Part shown: in pieces, positions 23,779 through 33,138 of the stretch | Numbering within the stretch: the first letter of the stretch is position 1 | Layout: the number at the start of each line of letters is the position of its first letter | Source: Bacteroidota bacterium | GTDB taxonomy: Bacteria; Bacteroidota; Bacteroidia; UKL13-3 | Reading direction: 5' to 3' | DNA length: 64,000 nt | NCBI GenBank assembly: GCA_027491085.1 | Contig: JAIXWW010000012.1 | Location: 106,628 to 170,627, forward strand | Notes under the pieces: model-generated | What the model was told of the DNA's origin: nothing | What the model saw: only the letters and a program-made list of their open reading frames with translations | The model's database searches: none | Position numbers and translations under genes: made by a program

Positions 23779-26748
23779 ATGAAAGAATATAATTTTACAG
23801 AAATTGAAAAAAATTGGCAGCAATTTTGGGCCGAAAACAACATTTATAAAGTAACAGAAGATAGCACCAAACCTAAGTTTTATGTGCTTGATATGTTTCC
23901 TTACCCAAGTGGTGCAGGCTTACATGTGGGCCATCCGCTTGGTTATATTGCTAGTGATATTTACTCACGCTATAAAACACTAAAAGGCTTTAATGTATTG
24001 CACCCAATGGGTTACGATAGTTTTGGTTTACCTGCTGAACAATATGCTATTCAAACTGGTCAGCACCCAGCTATAACCACAGAAGAAAATATAAACAGAT
24101 ACCGCGAGCAACTAGGAAAACTTGGTTTTTGTTATGATTGGGACAGAGAAGTACGTACTTCTAATCCTGATTATTATAAATGGACTCAATGGATTTTTAT
24201 TCAATTGTTCAACTCATGGTATAACCCAAAAACCGATAAAGCCGAAAATATTGAAACCTTAATCAAAATATTTGAAACAGAAGGTTTTCAAGGGGTAGAT
24301 GATAAAATTTTAACAGGTGGAATTGAACTTGATTTTGGTGCTTTTACAGCAGAACAATGGAAAGGTTTTGATGAAGAAACCCAACAAAAAATATTGTTAG
24401 GTTTTAGAATAGCATTTTTAAGCGAGGCTTATGTAAACTGGTGCCCGGCTTTGGGAACTGTTTTAAGTAACGATGAAATTAAAGATGGTGTAAGCGAACG
24501 CGGTGGTCACCCAGTAGAACGTAAGTTAATGAAACAATGGAGTATGCGCATTACTGCTTATGCCGAGCGTTTGTTAACTGGTTTAGATAATTTAGATTGG
24601 ACCGAAAGTTTAAAAGAAGCACAGCGTAATTGGATTGGAAAATCGCAAGGAGCTAGCATCCATTTTAAAGTTCAAGATAGTAATTTAGACATTGAAGTTT
24701 TTACCACGCGTCCTGATACCATTTTTGGAATAAGTTATTTAGCCATTGCACCTGAACACGATATGTTAAGTGATATTGTGCAAGCAGATTACGAAAGCAA
24801 TGTAATGGCTTATGTAGAATTGGCTAAAAACCGCAGCGAACGCGATAGACAAGCCGATGTAAAACGCATTTCGGGTGAGTTTACCGGTGCTTATGCAATC
24901 CATCCATTTACAGGACAAGAAATTCCGATTTGGGTAGCCGATTATGTGTTGGTTGGATATGGAACAGGAGCTGTAATGGCAGTTCCAGCACACGATACCA
25001 GAGATTTTGCATTTGCCAAACATTTTAATTTACAAATCACCCAAGTTATCAAACCAAACAATGGCGATTTTGATATCAATGAAAATGCATACGATGCCAA
25101 AGAAGGCACTTTGTTTAACTCACAATTTTTAGATGGACTAGAAGTAAAAAAAGCCATTAAAAGAGCCATTCACGAAATTGAAAGCCGAGGTTTTGGAAAA
25201 GGAAAAACCAATTACCGCTTGCGTGATGCTATTTTTGGTCGTCAACGTTATTGGGGAGAACCCATTCCGGTTTATTACAAAAACAATATTCCTTATGTAT
25301 TAAACTATGATGAGTTGCCTTTGGAATTGCCGAAAATTGATAAATTTTTACCAACCGAAACAGGCGAACCACCTTTGGGCAGAGCCAAAGATTGGAAATA
25401 CAAAGGCGAGTATGAATATGAACTTTCAACCATGCCAGGATGGGCAGGAAGCAGTTGGTATTTTTTACGTTATATGGACAATAAAAACAACAATGAGTTT
25501 GTAAGCAAACAAGCAGCTGATTATTGGCAACAAGTAGATTTATACTTGGGCGGAAGCGAACATGCCACAGGCCATTTATTATACGTGCGTTTTTGGACTA
25601 AATTTTTATACGATTTAGGATTAATTCCTTGCGATGAGCCAGCCAAGAAGTTGATTAATCAAGGGATGATAACGGGAGTTAGTGAAAAGATTTATAAAGT
25701 CTTTGGAAGACAAACAAATGAAAATTGGGAGCACGATTTCAATCAATTTAATTCTCCTTTGGAAAATTCAAAGTTGAAACCACATAAAAATATTAAAACT
25801 TATTTTGTGAGTGCCGATGTAATAAAAAAACAAGTTTCTGAAAAACTTGAAGACAAGTTTTCTTTGTTAAATGTACCTATTGATAAAACAAAAAACTCAG
25901 AGTTAAATATTGAAAAATATTTGGAGTCTTTAACAAAAGAAGATAAAGATGCAGCATTTATTGTTGATGGAGATGGTTATTTCTATCAAGGAAATTGGTA
26001 CAATAATGAAGGAATTATAGAACCTAATGCTGCTAGAAGTTTTTTCACAAAACCAGAAGTTGAAAAAATGTCAAAATCAAAATACAATGTGGTAACTCCA
26101 GATGATATTGTAGCTGATTATGGTGCTGATACTTTGCGTTTGTACGAAATGTTTTTAGGACCTTTAGAGCAAAGTAAACCATGGAACACCAACGGAATTG
26201 AAGGTGTTCACAGATTCTTAAAAAAACTATGGCGTTTGTTTTTTGATGCAGAAGGAAACTTAATAGTTAACCAAATTGAACCAACCAAAGTGGAGCTAAA
26301 AGCATTGCACAAAACCATTAAAAAAGTAACTGACGATATTGAAAACTTTTCGTTTAACACTTCGGTAAGTAACTTTATGATTTGTGTAAATGAACTAACC
26401 GATTTAAAATGTAACAAACAAGCCATTTTACAAGAGTTATTGGTTATTCTATCGCCTTATGCGCCACATATAGCTGAAGAATTGTGGCACCAATTAGGTA
26501 ATAAAGAAAGTATTACCAAAGCTAGTTTCCCAACCTTTAATGCAGATTATTTGGTGGAAGATGAGTTCAGTTATCCAATATCAATCAATGGAAAACACCG
26601 CACCAATTTAACCTTTAGTATGCAAGCCACTGCGCAAGAAATAGAAGCAGCCGTATTAGCTGACGAATTGGTACAAAAATGGCTAGAAGGTAAAACACCT
26701 AAAAAAGTAATTTTTGTAAAAGGAAAAATTGTAAACTTAGTTTTATAA
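23779..26748 (+). CDS. leuS: Leucyl-tRNA synthetase
   Basis: This class I synthetase charges tRNA-Leu. HIGH-type motif HVGH is at residues 49-52 in PYPSGAGLHVGHP and the KMSKS loop at 763-767. The CP1 editing domain contains TTRPDTIFG and GTGAVMAVPAHD. At 989 residues it is long: Bacteroidota enzymes carry an extra segment near residues 155-205 (IETLIKIFETEGFQGVDD, also seen here) and a leucine-specific insert just before KMSKS. That insert spans about residues 632-760, is rich in Lys, Asn and Asp, and seems longer than in relatives I know. The frame stays open through it, so it is not a frameshift. Confidence 0.97.
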   Translation: MKEYNFTEIEKNWQQFWAENNIYKVTEDSTKPKFYVLDMFPYPSGAGLHVGHPLGYIASDIYSRYKTLKGFNVLHPMGYDSFGLPAEQYAIQTGQHPAITTEENINRYREQLGKLGFCYDWDREVRTSNPDYYKWTQWIFIQLFNSWYNPKTDKAENIETLIKIFETEGFQGVDDKILTGGIELDFGAFTAEQWKGFDEETQQKILLGFRIAFLSEAYVNWCPALGTVLSNDEIKDGVSERGGHPVERKLMKQWSMRITAYAERLLTGLDNLDWTESLKEAQRNWIGKSQGASIHFKVQDSNLDIEVFTTRPDTIFGISYLAIAPEHDMLSDIVQADYESNVMAYVELAKNRSERDRQADVKRISGEFTGAYAIHPFTGQEIPIWVADYVLVGYGTGAVMAVPAHDTRDFAFAKHFNLQITQVIKPNNGDFDINENAYDAKEGTLFNSQFLDGLEVKKAIKRAIHEIESRGFGKGKTNYRLRDAIFGRQRYWGEPIPVYYKNNIPYVLNYDELPLELPKIDKFLPTETGEPPLGRAKDWKYKGEYEYELSTMPGWAGSSWYFLRYMDNKNNNEFVSKQAADYWQQVDLYLGGSEHATGHLLYVRFWTKFLYDLGLIPCDEPAKKLINQGMITGVSEKIYKVFGRQTNENWEHDFNQFNSPLENSKLKPHKNIKTYFVSADVIKKQVSEKLEDKFSLLNVPIDKTKNSELNIEKYLESLTKEDKDAAFIVDGDGYFYQGNWYNNEGIIEPNAARSFFTKPEVEKMSKSKYNVVTPDDIVADYGADTLRLYEMFLGPLEQSKPWNTNGIEGVHRFLKKLWRLFFDAEGNLIVNQIEPTKVELKALHKTIKKVTDDIENFSFNTSVSNFMICVNELTDLKCNKQAILQELLVILSPYAPHIAEELWHQLGNKESITKASFPTFNADYLVEDEFSYPISINGKHRTNLTFSMQATAQEIEAAVLADELVQKWLEGKTPKKVIFVKGKIVNLVL

Positions 26749-26770
26749 TTAAAATGTAATTTAATTTCAT

Positions 26771-26811
26771 ATAAAACAAAAAAGCTGCCATAGGCAGCTT
26801 TTTTGTTTTAT
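26771..26811 (+). terminator. Rho-independent terminator after leuS
   Basis: A perfect 19-bp stem (arms ending AAGCTGCC / GGCAGCTT, loop ATA) with long A- and T-rich flanks. It begins 22 bases after the leuS stop and could also stop transcription of the minus-strand gene beyond. Confidence 0.9.
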
Positions 26812-26876
26812 AGATTTGTTTAAATAATTAATTGATGAATTCAAGATTTCAAGGAATAGTCTCCCTCTACATAAAT

Positions 26877-27359
26877 CTAGTTTTTAGTAGATTCGAATAT
26901 TTTAGAAACTACACTGTAAAAAAATGCACCATCGTTGTTTCTAAAAGAACAGTTATTGCTAATTGAACCATTATCGTTGCACTTACAAGCAACAACTTTG
27001 CTATTCTCAATAAAAAATTGACAATCATTACAAGCACCATTGCTGCAAGTCTTCATTTCGGAATTGGTAGTAATATTTACTGCATTATTTATAATTAAAA
27101 TACTTACTGCAGACCTACTTTTAATAGTACTTTTTGAACCTAAAATAACCAAGTATTTTACTTGTCCTAGCTTTTCAATAAAGGCAGTATCAAATTTTCT
27201 TCCATCGGTAAAAGAGCGCAAATACGCTATTTTAATAGCTCTTTTGCCTTTTTCCGAAAATTCAATTTTATCTTCACCATTAATTGTTCCAATGGCTACT
27301 TGTTGTGCAAATACCATTTTAAAACAAAGTAAAAATAAAACAACCGTTAATATACGCAT
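26877..27359 (-). CDS. Small exported protein with Cys-rich C-terminal half
   Basis: The 160-residue product has a signal peptide (about residues 1-19, ending MVFAQQ). The mature N-terminal half has a basic stretch and VKYLVILGSKSTIKSRSAVS. The C-terminal half has six cysteines: CSNGACNDC, then CKC, then C near residue 138. The pattern could form disulfides or bind a metal, but matches no family I recognise. It starts 2 bases after the VIT transporter gene, so the pair is one transcript and a link with metal handling is conceivable. Unknown function. Confidence 0.65.
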   Translation of the reverse strand: MRILTVVLFLLCFKMVFAQQVAIGTINGEDKIEFSEKGKRAIKIAYLRSFTDGRKFDTAFIEKLGQVKYLVILGSKSTIKSRSAVSILIINNAVNITTNSEMKTCSNGACNDCQFFIENSKVVACKCNDNGSISNNCSFRNNDGAFFYSVVSKIFESTKN

Positions 27360-27361
27360 AA

Positions 27362-28054
27362 CTAAACAATTAAGTGTGCTATAAAATAAGCACTTGCAGC
27401 TGCAGCTGCGCCAATTCCTAGTACTTTAAAAGCACCTTTTATTGGAGGTTGACCAATAATTTTGGTTTTAAAATAACCAAACACAAATAAACTGATAGCA
27501 GTAATCAAGCAACTGTAAAATAATGCCATTTGAGTACTTAAACCAAAAACGGGGAAGTAAGCCGAAAGCGGAATAATACCACCAACAATATAGGCCAAAC
27601 CAATAGCTGCCGCGCTATTTCTAGCTGCATTGATGTTTGGTTTTTCTAACCCTAACTCAAACTTCATCATAAAATCAACCCAACGATCTTTATCTTTAGC
27701 TATATCATTTACAATTATATTTTGATGCTCAATACTTAAACCATAATCGGCAAACACTTCGGCCACTTCTTGCCTTTCGCGTTCCGGATAATGATCTACT
27801 TCGTAATACTCACGTGCAAGTTCACTGTTGTAATGATCTATTTCTGTTTTACCAGCCAAATATCCTCCTAAACCCATGGCAATGCTTCCTGCCACAATTT
27901 CGGCAATGCCTGCAGTAACAATAACTGAATTACTAACAATGGCTGCGCCACTCAATCCAGCTGCTAAAGCAAACGGAACAGTAAGTCCATCGCTCATACC
28001 AATTACAATATCTTTTACTAATTGGCTGCCTTCAAAGTGTTTTTCTTCATGCAT
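27362..28054 (-). CDS. VIT1/CCC1-type Fe(II)/Mn(II) transporter
   Basis: The 230-residue membrane protein belongs to the vacuolar iron transporter family. The N-terminal part holds the conserved IVIGMSDGLTVPFALAAGLSGA and the second helix ends SMGLGGYLAGKTE. A charged, Glu-rich loop (about residues 75-130, with EREYYEV-like acidic residues and ERERQEV) corresponds to the metal-binding domain, and three further membrane segments follow. Eukaryotic members move Fe2+ or Mn2+ out of the cytoplasm; bacterial members are presumed detoxifiers. It lies 12 bases after parC on the same strand. Confidence 0.9.
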   Translation of the reverse strand: MHEEKHFEGSQLVKDIVIGMSDGLTVPFALAAGLSGAAIVSNSVIVTAGIAEIVAGSIAMGLGGYLAGKTEIDHYNSELAREYYEVDHYPERERQEVAEVFADYGLSIEHQNIIVNDIAKDKDRWVDFMMKFELGLEKPNINAARNSAAAIGLAYIVGGIIPLSAYFPVFGLSTQMALFYSCLITAISLFVFGYFKTKIIGQPPIKGAFKVLGIGAAAAASAYFIAHLIV

Positions 28055-28066
28055 AGGTTTAAAGTT

Positions 28067-30775
28067 TTAGAACAACTTAGGTTGATCTGGTTTTACTATA
28101 ATTTTCTTTTTAACTTTAGGTGTTTCTGGCTTATCGGTTTCTTCATCATCTTCCAATAATTTTTTAACCAACTCCTGCTCTTCTTTTATAAACTCATCGT
28201 TAAAAAGTTCAGGTTGGGTATTTAAATCATTGGCCGAATCATCAGTTTTTACTTCCTCTTCTGGCTCATCTTCAGCTGGAATTAATTCAATGCTTAAAAT
28301 TTCAGTTCCACCTAATTTATTACCAATGGCTTTCCATCCTTTTACATCAATAAATTCAGCTAAATTAATGGTTTCTTCAGTTGCATCTTTTTTAGTTTTT
28401 CCTGTTAAAACAGTTATAGCAGGAGCTTTTAAATCGGTTGCAACTAAACAAGTATTCTTTTCGCCTTCACTTATAAATAAGAACTTGGAATTGATGGTTT
28501 TGGTTTCAATCAAGAATCTTTTTACATAATATGATTTTTGTTTAGCCTCATAATAAACCACACTTAAAGGTTTATCGTATCTGAATTTATTTATGAGTAA
28601 AACATTAGGTGCATCGTAATGATTTGTAAGTTCAAAGTTGGTTAATTCATAATTTCCATCTTTATACATTACTAAAATCAAATCATCATTACTGAATGAG
28701 CCAATAAATTTACCTCTTGAATCGCTATTTAAGCGGCCAATTACATCATCGTAATAAATATTTCGGCCACCAATAGTGCTTATACCTTTGGTTTTTTGTT
28801 TGATAGATTTAACCAAATATTTTGAAACAATATTTCCTTGAACGCCTCTACTTTTAATAGCTAGTTCAGCAAAATCATAGTCAAAAGCTAGTTTTCGTGC
28901 ATGGCTTAATGGGCTTAAAGTTACAGCCACAATTTCAGCTTCACTATTAGCATTTGCAGTAAAGTATAAAATTTTTGAGTTAGGAGTTCCTAAAGTTAAA
29001 TCGTATTCTTTATCGCGTGTAATACCTGTAACATTAAAACGTTTGGCATAAGTAATTTTGGTTTTCCCATCAATGTAAATCATATTGTAGGTCATGCGTT
29101 CATCATTCTTTTTAAACACATAAGCATACAAAATATCTTTACCAAAGAACGTTTTATCGGTAACCTTACTTACTTGCATTTTACCGTCTTTTCTAAATAC
29201 AATTACATCATCTAAATCAGAACAATCGCAAATGTATTCGTCCTTTTTCAAACCAGTACCCACAAAGCCTTCAGTTCTGTTGATGTATAATTTTTGGTTT
29301 GCTATAGCAACAGTTTTTGAGTCGATGGTATCAAACGTTTTTATTTCTGATTTACGCTCACGGCCTTTTGAATATTTTTTCAATAAACCTTCAAAATACT
29401 TAACAGCAAAGGCTTTCAGGTTAGCTATATCGTATTTAACTTGCTCTAATTCAGCTTGAATTCTTGCAATGTAGTCATCCGCTTTAAAACCATCGTATTT
29501 TGAAATACGTTTGATTTTTATTTCAGTTAATTTTAAAATATCGTCTTCGTTCAAATCGCGAATGAATAACTTTTTAAACTTATTCATGCCACGCCAAATG
29601 GTATCAATTACATCTTCAAAAGTTTCGCATTCCTCAATATCACGATAAATTCTATTTTCAATGAATATTTTTTCTAAAGAAGCATAATGCCAATTTTCCT
29701 CTAATTCACCTTTTCTAATTTCAAGTTCGCGTCTTAAAAGTTCTAAAGTTTTTTCAGTACTCATTTTAAGCAACTCATTTACTGGCATAAAATGAGGCTT
29801 ATCTTCAATAATCACGCAAGTGTTTGGCGATATTGAAATTTCACAATCAGTAAAAGCGTAAAGTGCATCAATGGTAATATCTGGCGATACACCAGGTGCT
29901 AATTGAATTTCAATTTCTACATCTTTGGCTGTATTGTCAATTACCTTCTTAATTTTGATCTTATTGTTATCATTAGCTTTTATAATGCTATCAATCAAAC
30001 TAGTTGTGGTAATTCCATAAGGAATGTCCTTAATAATTAAAGTTTTCTTATCTAATTCTTCAATTTTAGCTCTACAACGTATTTTACCACCTTTCATTCC
30101 TTGATTGTAATTACTTACATCAATAGAACCACCAGTAGGAAAATCAGGAACTAAATCAAATTTACGTCCCTTTAAATAATCCATTGAAGCTTCAATTAAC
30201 TCAATAAAATTATGTGGTAAAATTTTGGTAGCCAAACCAACGGCAATACCCTCCACTCCTTGCGCTAAAAGCAAAGGAAACTTCATTGGTAGCGTAATTG
30301 GTTCTTTTTTACGTCCATCGTAACTGCTTTGCCAAAAAGTAGTTTGACCATTAAAGGCCACTTCTAAGGCAAATTTTGATAGACGTGCTTCAATATAACG
30401 AGGCGCAGCAGCAGAATCTCCTGTTCTAATATCACCCCAGTTACCTTGGCATTCAATCAATAAATCTTTTTGACCAATATTTACCAAAGCATCACCAATG
30501 GCAGCATCACCATGCGGATGGTATTGCATGGTTTGCCCAATAATATTGGCCACTTTATTAAATCGGCCATCATCCATTTCCTTCATGCTATGCAATATTC
30601 TGCGTTGAACCGGTTTTAAACCATCTTCAATTGCAGGTACTGCACGCTCTAAAATAACATAACTAGCATAATCTAAAAACCAATCTTGGTACAAACCATT
30701 TACCGCAGTAACATGATATTCAGTACCATTATTGTTTTCATTATTCTCGTTTATGTCGTTATTCAACTCGTCCAT
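28067..30775 (-). CDS. parC: DNA topoisomerase IV subunit A (ParC-like type II topoisomerase)
   Basis: This is the DNA-breaking subunit of a type II topoisomerase. The active Tyr is in SAAAPRYIEARL (residue 127 from the ATG), and HPHGDAAIGDALV is the DNA-binding helix. The C-terminal pinwheel domain lacks a GyrA-box (QRRGGKG-like) motif, which favours ParC over GyrA. A strongly acidic tail followed by a basic end (KVKKKIIVKPDQPKLF) is typical of the approximately 900-residue Bacteroidota form. The residue matching E. coli GyrA Ser83 is Ala; this may be normal for the family. The start is ATG at 30775, one codon inside the longest frame. ParE is not adjacent. Confidence 0.9.
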   Translation of the reverse strand: MDELNNDINENNENNNGTEYHVTAVNGLYQDWFLDYASYVILERAVPAIEDGLKPVQRRILHSMKEMDDGRFNKVANIIGQTMQYHPHGDAAIGDALVNIGQKDLLIECQGNWGDIRTGDSAAAPRYIEARLSKFALEVAFNGQTTFWQSSYDGRKKEPITLPMKFPLLLAQGVEGIAVGLATKILPHNFIELIEASMDYLKGRKFDLVPDFPTGGSIDVSNYNQGMKGGKIRCRAKIEELDKKTLIIKDIPYGITTTSLIDSIIKANDNNKIKIKKVIDNTAKDVEIEIQLAPGVSPDITIDALYAFTDCEISISPNTCVIIEDKPHFMPVNELLKMSTEKTLELLRRELEIRKGELEENWHYASLEKIFIENRIYRDIEECETFEDVIDTIWRGMNKFKKLFIRDLNEDDILKLTEIKIKRISKYDGFKADDYIARIQAELEQVKYDIANLKAFAVKYFEGLLKKYSKGRERKSEIKTFDTIDSKTVAIANQKLYINRTEGFVGTGLKKDEYICDCSDLDDVIVFRKDGKMQVSKVTDKTFFGKDILYAYVFKKNDERMTYNMIYIDGKTKITYAKRFNVTGITRDKEYDLTLGTPNSKILYFTANANSEAEIVAVTLSPLSHARKLAFDYDFAELAIKSRGVQGNIVSKYLVKSIKQKTKGISTIGGRNIYYDDVIGRLNSDSRGKFIGSFSNDDLILVMYKDGNYELTNFELTNHYDAPNVLLINKFRYDKPLSVVYYEAKQKSYYVKRFLIETKTINSKFLFISEGEKNTCLVATDLKAPAITVLTGKTKKDATEETINLAEFIDVKGWKAIGNKLGGTEILSIELIPAEDEPEEEVKTDDSANDLNTQPELFNDEFIKEEQELVKKLLEDDEETDKPETPKVKKKIIVKPDQPKLF

Positions 30776-30909
30776 CAATAATTTTTATAGTATTTAAAAG
30801 CAAACAAATTTATTTAAAATATACAATGTACTATCCACAATTTTAGTATTATTATGCATAACTATTGTGATTAACTCTATTTATTAATCAGTACATCATT
30901 AATTTAAAA

Positions 30910-30942
30910 ACAAAAAAAAAGCTTAGTTTTCACTAAGCTTTA
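30910..30942 (-). terminator. Terminator at the end of the LysM transglycosylase gene
   Basis: The stem AAAGCTTAGT / ACTAAGCTTT has a 4-base loop and overlaps the stop codon. On the minus strand it is followed by a run of nine T. Confidence 0.8.
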
Positions 30943-32165
30943 TTGGTATAAATTTTTAATCGTTGACCTTTTTTTACCTTGGTACTTTTTAGCCTATTCC
31001 ATTTTTTTATTTGCTTTACAGTTACATCGTACTCATTGGCAATACTTGCTAGCAAATCTCCCTTTTGTACTCTGTAAAAAATGGTTTCAGGAACAGGTTT
31101 AACTTTTGGTTTTGAATTAGCTAATACCATTAATTGGTCATCAGCTAAATTTAAGTTTTCTAAATTATTGATTGCCGAAAACTTAATGATTTTATTGTAA
31201 GGTAAAGTTAAAGTTATTTTACTCCCGGTAAACGGAATATAACCTCTTCTTAATGATGGATTTAAAGTTTTAAGTTCCGCTAAAGGAATATCTAAAGCCA
31301 TCGAAAGCTGGTCTAATGAATATCTATTATCAACCTGAATGGTATCTGTATGATAATTTAACTCCAATTCAGCAGGATAAATATTATGTTCTGAAGCATA
31401 ATTCATGGCATAAGCCGCTGCTATAAAAGCAGGCACATAACCACGTGTTTCGCGAGGTAAATAAGGCATAATAGCCCAGAAATTTCTTTTACCACCACTT
31501 TTTCTGATTGCTTTATTTACATTACCAACTCCACAGTTATAACTTGCAATAACCAATAACCAATCACCATAAACTCTGTACGAATTTTTAAAATACTTAA
31601 CAGAAGCTTCCGTTGATTTTATAAAATCTCTTCTTTCATCTAAATTACTGGTGGTTTTTAAACCATACATATGACCTGTAGGAGCCATAAATTGCCACAT
31701 TCCTGCCGCACCAACAGGGCTAGTTGCGGCATGGTTCAAAGCAGACTCAATAACAGCCAAATATTTCATCTCTAAAGGAATACCTTCTCTATCGAAAATT
31801 TCTTCAATAGTTGGAAAATATAACTTTGATAAGGTTAATACCTTTGCTAATAATTTACGTTTTCTAACAGTATATAAATCTATATAAGGTCTAACTTGTT
31901 CGTTATAATCTAATGGTATTTCGGATTCTAACAGGCTTAAACGAGTTTTTATATCTTCATCAGAATAAACAGGAACTTCATTATCTTCAAATCCATAAAT
32001 ATTTAAATCTCCTTGCCAAACAGTAGGAAACAATTTATTTCTTAGCTTAATGGTATTTGAATCAATGGTAGCTAAAAACGAGCTATTATCGCTCATTACT
32101 GCTTGACCATTGGTGATATTAGTTAATGCTAATCCAATTAAAATATATGCTATTTTTTTTATCAT
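30933..32165 (-). CDS. Exported lytic transglycosylase with LysM domain (MltD-like)
   Basis: It cleaves peptidoglycan between MurNAc and GlcNAc to give anhydro ends. The 410-residue protein has a signal peptide (about 1-20). Its SLT domain (about 115-260) has the catalytic Glu in LAVIESALN, the following SPVGAAGMWQFM, and later IASYNCGVGNVNKAI and TRGYVPAFIAAAYAMNY. The C-terminal LysM (about 365-408, YRVQKGDLLASIANEYDVT) binds glycan. This architecture is that of MltD. It probably has its own promoter; TATATTTG lies at 32186-32193 on this strand but without a clear upstream box. Confidence 0.93.
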   Translation of the reverse strand: MIKKIAYILIGLALTNITNGQAVMSDNSSFLATIDSNTIKLRNKLFPTVWQGDLNIYGFEDNEVPVYSDEDIKTRLSLLESEIPLDYNEQVRPYIDLYTVRKRKLLAKVLTLSKLYFPTIEEIFDREGIPLEMKYLAVIESALNHAATSPVGAAGMWQFMAPTGHMYGLKTTSNLDERRDFIKSTEASVKYFKNSYRVYGDWLLVIASYNCGVGNVNKAIRKSGGKRNFWAIMPYLPRETRGYVPAFIAAAYAMNYASEHNIYPAELELNYHTDTIQVDNRYSLDQLSMALDIPLAELKTLNPSLRRGYIPFTGSKITLTLPYNKIIKFSAINNLENLNLADDQLMVLANSKPKVKPVPETIFYRVQKGDLLASIANEYDVTVKQIKKWNRLKSTKVKKGQRLKIYTNKA

Positions 32166-32259
32166 TTATTATTTTATACAAACGCCAAATATATTATATA
32201 ACGACTATCATTATGTTTTTATTATCAACAAGAAGAAATAATAGCCTTTTAAATTAGAA

Positions 32260-32811
32260 TTAGTTTTCGCAAACCATCATAATTTTACCATCAGCAATAT
32301 TTAATGTTGTGGTATCCACATCAATTGCCAATCTACCAACCATGGTACCTACAACAGCACCAGCTTTTACAAAATTAAATTTAGAAAAATTTAATTTAAA
32401 AGGTGTTACATCGGTTTGTATGTTACTAGTAGTATATACTCTACCCGATTCAGTAGTGTATTTAATATAAGTAGTGGCATTCTCTAAATTAATAGCATAA
32501 GACATATTATCACTCCAGCCTGCAGAAGGTTTTTTGATATTAAATTCAATGGATGGCTTAGTTACATTATTTGGAAGACCTGCAACTACTAATAATGATT
32601 CATCATTAGGATCTTCATTTCTATAAACAACTAAGTTTGTAAATTCTTTAAACACTCCATTTACATTTGCACTTACATAATAAGTTGCTGCAGTGGTTCC
32701 GCCTGTAGTAGTAGTTGTTGTTGTTGAACTTGGTTTTGTTGTTGATTTTTCCTCGCAAGCAAAAAATACAATTGTAGATAATGCTATGATTGATAATGCT
32801 ATTTTTTTCAT
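32260..32811 (-). CDS. Putative lipoprotein with Thr-rich linker
   Basis: The 183-residue product has a lipoprotein signal with lipobox FFAC (Cys19), so it should be membrane-anchored. A Ser/Thr linker (about residues 25-42, mostly Thr) leads to a beta-rich domain of about 140 residues with YYVSANVNGVFKEFTNLVVY. The pattern resembles the DUF6252-like and other immunoglobulin-type lipoproteins common in Bacteroidota, but I cannot assign a family with confidence. It is monocistronic as far as visible. Function unknown. Confidence 0.75.
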   Translation of the reverse strand: MKKIALSIIALSTIVFFACEEKSTTKPSSTTTTTTTGGTTAATYYVSANVNGVFKEFTNLVVYRNEDPNDESLLVVAGLPNNVTKPSIEFNIKKPSAGWSDNMSYAINLENATTYIKYTTESGRVYTTSNIQTDVTPFKLNFSKFNFVKAGAVVGTMVGRLAIDVDTTTLNIADGKIMMVCEN

Positions 32812-32861
32812 TTTAATTTTTAGTGCCGCAATTATGCTTGATTATAGTTAAAAATACAAAT

Positions 32862-32888
32862 AAAAAGCCCACATAAGTGGGCTTTTTA
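32862..32888 (-). terminator. Terminator after rpsU
   Basis: A stem AAAAAGCCCAC / GTGGGCTTTTT with a 5-base loop lies 26 bases beyond the rpsU stop. Confidence 0.85.
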
Positions 32889-32913
32889 CAATTTTAAGAA
32901 AATTTATTACAAA

Positions 32914-33108
32914 TTATGCTTCAACTTGTTGTTGCATTTTTTGTTTATATGCTGCACGAATGCTTTGCATACGATTTTTAATACATGGTTTTACAAATGA
33001 TTGGCGTGCGCGCAATTCTTTTACAACTCCTGTTTTTTCGAATTTCTTTTTGAACTTTTTTAAAGCTTTATCTAATGATTCGTTTTCTTTAACGTTAATA
33101 TATATCAT
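32914..33108 (-). CDS. rpsU: 30S ribosomal protein S21
   Basis: This 64-residue basic protein of the small subunit binds near the 3' end of 16S rRNA. IYINVKENESLDKALKKFKKKFEKTGVVKELRARQSF is typical S21, and the Lys-rich C-terminal helix is present. Unlike the other genes here, it has a strong Shine-Dalgarno sequence, GGGAGGTG, 9 bases before the ATG, and a near-perfect promoter directly upstream. In Bacteroidota, S21 helps hide the anti-Shine-Dalgarno end of 16S rRNA, and work in Flavobacterium johnsoniae links the rpsU Shine-Dalgarno sequence to self-regulation; the same arrangement is seen here. Confidence 0.96.
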   Translation of the reverse strand: MIYINVKENESLDKALKKFKKKFEKTGVVKELRARQSFVKPCIKNRMQSIRAAYKQKMQQQVEA

Positions 33109-33117
33109 ATCCCTTTA

Positions 33118-33125
33118 CACCTCCC
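33118..33125 (-). promoter_or_regulatory. Strong Shine-Dalgarno sequence of rpsU
   Basis: GGGAGGTG on the minus strand, 9 bases before the rpsU ATG, pairs with the CACCUCC end of 16S rRNA. I see no comparable site before the other genes in the window. Confidence 0.8.
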
Positions 33126-33138
33126 TTCATTGGGTGTG

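Noticed and set aside
25672..26058. Frameshift or foreign insertion in leuS
   Set aside because: The frame remains open and in register through to KMSKS, and an insert at this place is known in Bacteroidota LeuRS.
28067..30775. Quinolone resistance change in parC
   Set aside because: The residue matching GyrA Ser83 is Ala, but related Bacteroidota ParC proteins often read GDAS or GDAA here, so it cannot be called an acquired change.
30776..30778. TTG start for parC one codon before the ATG
   Set aside because: The ATG follows directly and is the simpler start.
33118..33130. Shine-Dalgarno-like GGAGG as a general feature of the window
   Set aside because: I looked before the other starts and found only A-rich leaders; rpsU is the exception.
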